A program made the translations under genes and the position numbers. DNA of 64,000 nucleotides from Trichoplax sp. H2. Lineage: Eukaryota; Placozoa; Uniplacotomia; Trichoplacea. The notes beneath the pieces are model-generated. The model searched no databases and was not told the DNA's origin. It saw only the letters and a list, made by a program, of their open reading frames with translations. Of the stretch, positions 62,901-64,000 are shown piece after piece. Location of the stretch: NCBI GenBank assembly GCA_003344405.1, contig NOWV01000068.1, positions 248,001-312,000 on the forward strand. Reading direction: 5' to 3'. Position 1 is the first letter of the stretch; each line of letters opens with the position of its first letter.

Positions 62901-64000
62901 CTTAGCGGATACTGACTCTAAAACATCAGGTAACACTTCTAAGAGTGAAGAAAAAACAGCTAAAAAGAAACCAGTTGGAGGTGTGGCTTTGTTTGGTGCA
63001 TCTGCTATTAAATCAAGGCGACCTCCCGATTCTGAAGATGATGACGATGAGGAAGATGACTTCAGCCAAAAAGGCAATCCACCTCCTCTCAAGATTTCGC
63101 AACCATCGAAAGCGAAATCTAATTTAGGTGACCTTTTTGACGAAGATGACGATGATGACTATGGATTATTTAATTCCAGTACCAAACCTTCTATTGTAGA
63201 ATCACCGGCTAAAAATGCCGGAAATGATGTAAAGTTAACAAATGCAAATCAATCAAAAAGTTCTACTGATAGTAAGAAATCAAGAACTGCCCACAAAGAC
63301 GCTAGCTTATTTGACGATGAAGAAGATGATGGACTATTTTCTACTACTACTCCAAAACCGCAACCAACAACCAATAAGCCAGTTCATAAAGTTGCAGCTA
63401 ATCCTGGCCTATTTGACGATAATGAAACTGAGGATGATTTATTTTTAATCACAAGCTCTGTTGAAAAGAAATCCGATAAGAGTAAGATTGCTAAAAAAGT
63501 TACGAATGAATCTAGTTCTGTTAGTCTATCGAAAAGTGAAGACAAAGCATCAAAGGACGATAAAGCTGAATCGTCAACAGCGTCCCCAATTAAGCCGAAA
63601 AAACTTCCAGCTGGTGCTAAGCCTATATTTGGTGCAGCTGGAATTGATATTTTCCAAAAGAAAAAAACTTCAGATGACAAAGGCGATAGTAATGAACAGA
63701 AGTTGCAGAAGAGCAATGTTGCTAGCCCTACCTTAGATGAGAAGAATGTATCAGAATCTGTCGTAGTATCTCTTGACAATCCACCCACTGTAAAAACACT
63801 AGAGAGTGTAAATAAAGGTCGAACGAAAGGTCAAGCCAGAAGGCGTCCTCCTAGTAGACGTGGAGTTTCCAGTAAAAGCAGTAGTTCGAGTCTGTCAACC
63901 CCTATATCGGAGAAACTGAATGATGACGTTTTTGATGCAAGTAATACGGTAGCTGTTAAGCAAGCGGGTGACTCTAGCACTGGTGACAGTATTTCAGTTG
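56984..64000 (+). CDS. WASHC2: WASHC2 (FAM21), WASH complex subunit, 3' end outside the window
   Basis: Five exons join in phase: 56984-57163, 59447-59539, 60467-60538, 60679-60747 and 61312-64000+, encoding 1034 residues up to the edge. The N-terminal 140 residues match the FAM21 head that binds the WASH complex: NDIRKNSNKWSADADLG, LREVSQRLVSRTHQVENLV, NVMNEFLMLSNDHFIENRVYDDE, then LEPKDKYVDRPLPVIIG. The rest is an acidic disordered tail with at least 16 LFa-type motifs (LF next to Asp/Glu runs, such as GLFDDDEDEDELFG) from about residue 293; in FAM21 these bind VPS35 of retromer and bring WASH to endosomes. About residues 971-990, GRTKGQARRRPPSRRG resembles the capping-protein-interaction segment. 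The whole tail seen so far is in one long exon. The missing C-terminus lies right of 64000. Frames on the other strand in this exon are shadows of GAT/GAC-rich codons. Confidence 0.95.
58329..58357. repeat. Perfect 10-bp stem hairpin in WASHC2 intron 1
   Basis: AGAGACCCTT and AAGGGTCTCT are exact reverse complements separated by nine bases. The stem is too short for a microRNA precursor of normal size. Function unknown. Confidence 0.8.
58503..58730. repeat. Diverged tandem duplication in WASHC2 intron 1
   Basis: Two related segments, about 58503-58615 and 58616-58730, share GATGATA, TTGTGATAT, TTTCTATTAATG, TAATATTA, CAACAGCA and TTTTCATA in the same order, with many substitutions. Confidence 0.65.
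60989..61034. repeat. Perfect 13-bp inverted repeat in WASHC2 intron 4
   Basis: AACCATGGATTAC (60989-61001) and GTAATCCATGGTT (61022-61034) are exact complements around a 20-base spacer, just upstream of the last exon in the window. It could fold in pre-mRNA; no transposon features flank it. Confidence 0.85.

Noticed and set aside
61287-63788. Minus-strand Ser/Leu-rich and plus-strand Lys/Arg-rich frames in the WASHC2 exon
   Set aside because: They are complements and shifts of GAT/GAC/TTA/TTT-rich codons; the FAM21 frame runs through without a stop.
1-64000. tRNA, rRNA, CRISPR arrays, viral or transposase genes
   Set aside because: I looked for cloverleaf boxes, repeat-spacer arrays and polymerase, integrase or transposase motifs and saw none that I could support.

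Overview
This is nuclear DNA of an animal. The genes are split by short GT-AG introns, the DNA is AT-rich (about one third GC by eye), and the proteins are animal-specific or ciliary: VANGL, WASHC2/FAM21, CFAP45, ANKHD1/Mask, a DHHC palmitoyltransferase and RBM7. The low GC, the compact introns and a large STAND (NB-ARC plus TPR) protein next to ancient single-copy animal genes fit an early-branching animal. A placozoan such as Trichoplax is my best guess, but that is inference.

Layout. 45-3423 (+): 3' part of a WD40-repeat gene. 4365-7027 (-): RBM7-like RNA-binding protein with a 144-bp minisatellite in its only coding intron. 7028-8200: head-to-head intergenic region filled with GTACAGTAC-type palindromes. 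8233-11385 (+): complete CFAP45 (552 residues), whose start codon ends its exon. 11386-14686: gene-free. 14687-15905: three tandem copies of a 376-465-bp unit, each with a hairpin. 16111-18751 (+): DHHC palmitoyltransferase, eight coding exons. 18752-27058: gene-free, with a palindrome cluster (24482-25110) and a 206-bp unit present three times (25921-26545). 27059-36296 (+): 19-exon ANKHD1/Mask-like gene with ankyrin repeats, KH and, unexpectedly, a C-terminal SAM domain. 37420-37927 (+): candidate last two exons of an unrecognised gene. 38379-42491 (-): intronless 1370-residue STAND/TPR protein. 42492-52911: about 10 kb without a recognisable gene, with local duplications, an N-gap and an assembly-like duplication. 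52912-54387 (+): intronless VANGL. 56984-64000 (+): WASHC2, running off the right edge.

The genes are not an operon or pathway cluster; they are independent housekeeping, ciliary, polarity and trafficking genes. I rebuilt the exon structures by hand from splice sites, reading-phase continuity and similarity to remembered family sequences. Phases agree at every junction listed. Most long gaps hold no coding signal I can defend. The most unusual items are the ANK-KH-SAM architecture, the STAND protein with a long disordered insert apparently splitting beta-1 from the P-loop, and the GTAC palindrome clusters found mostly upstream of genes.
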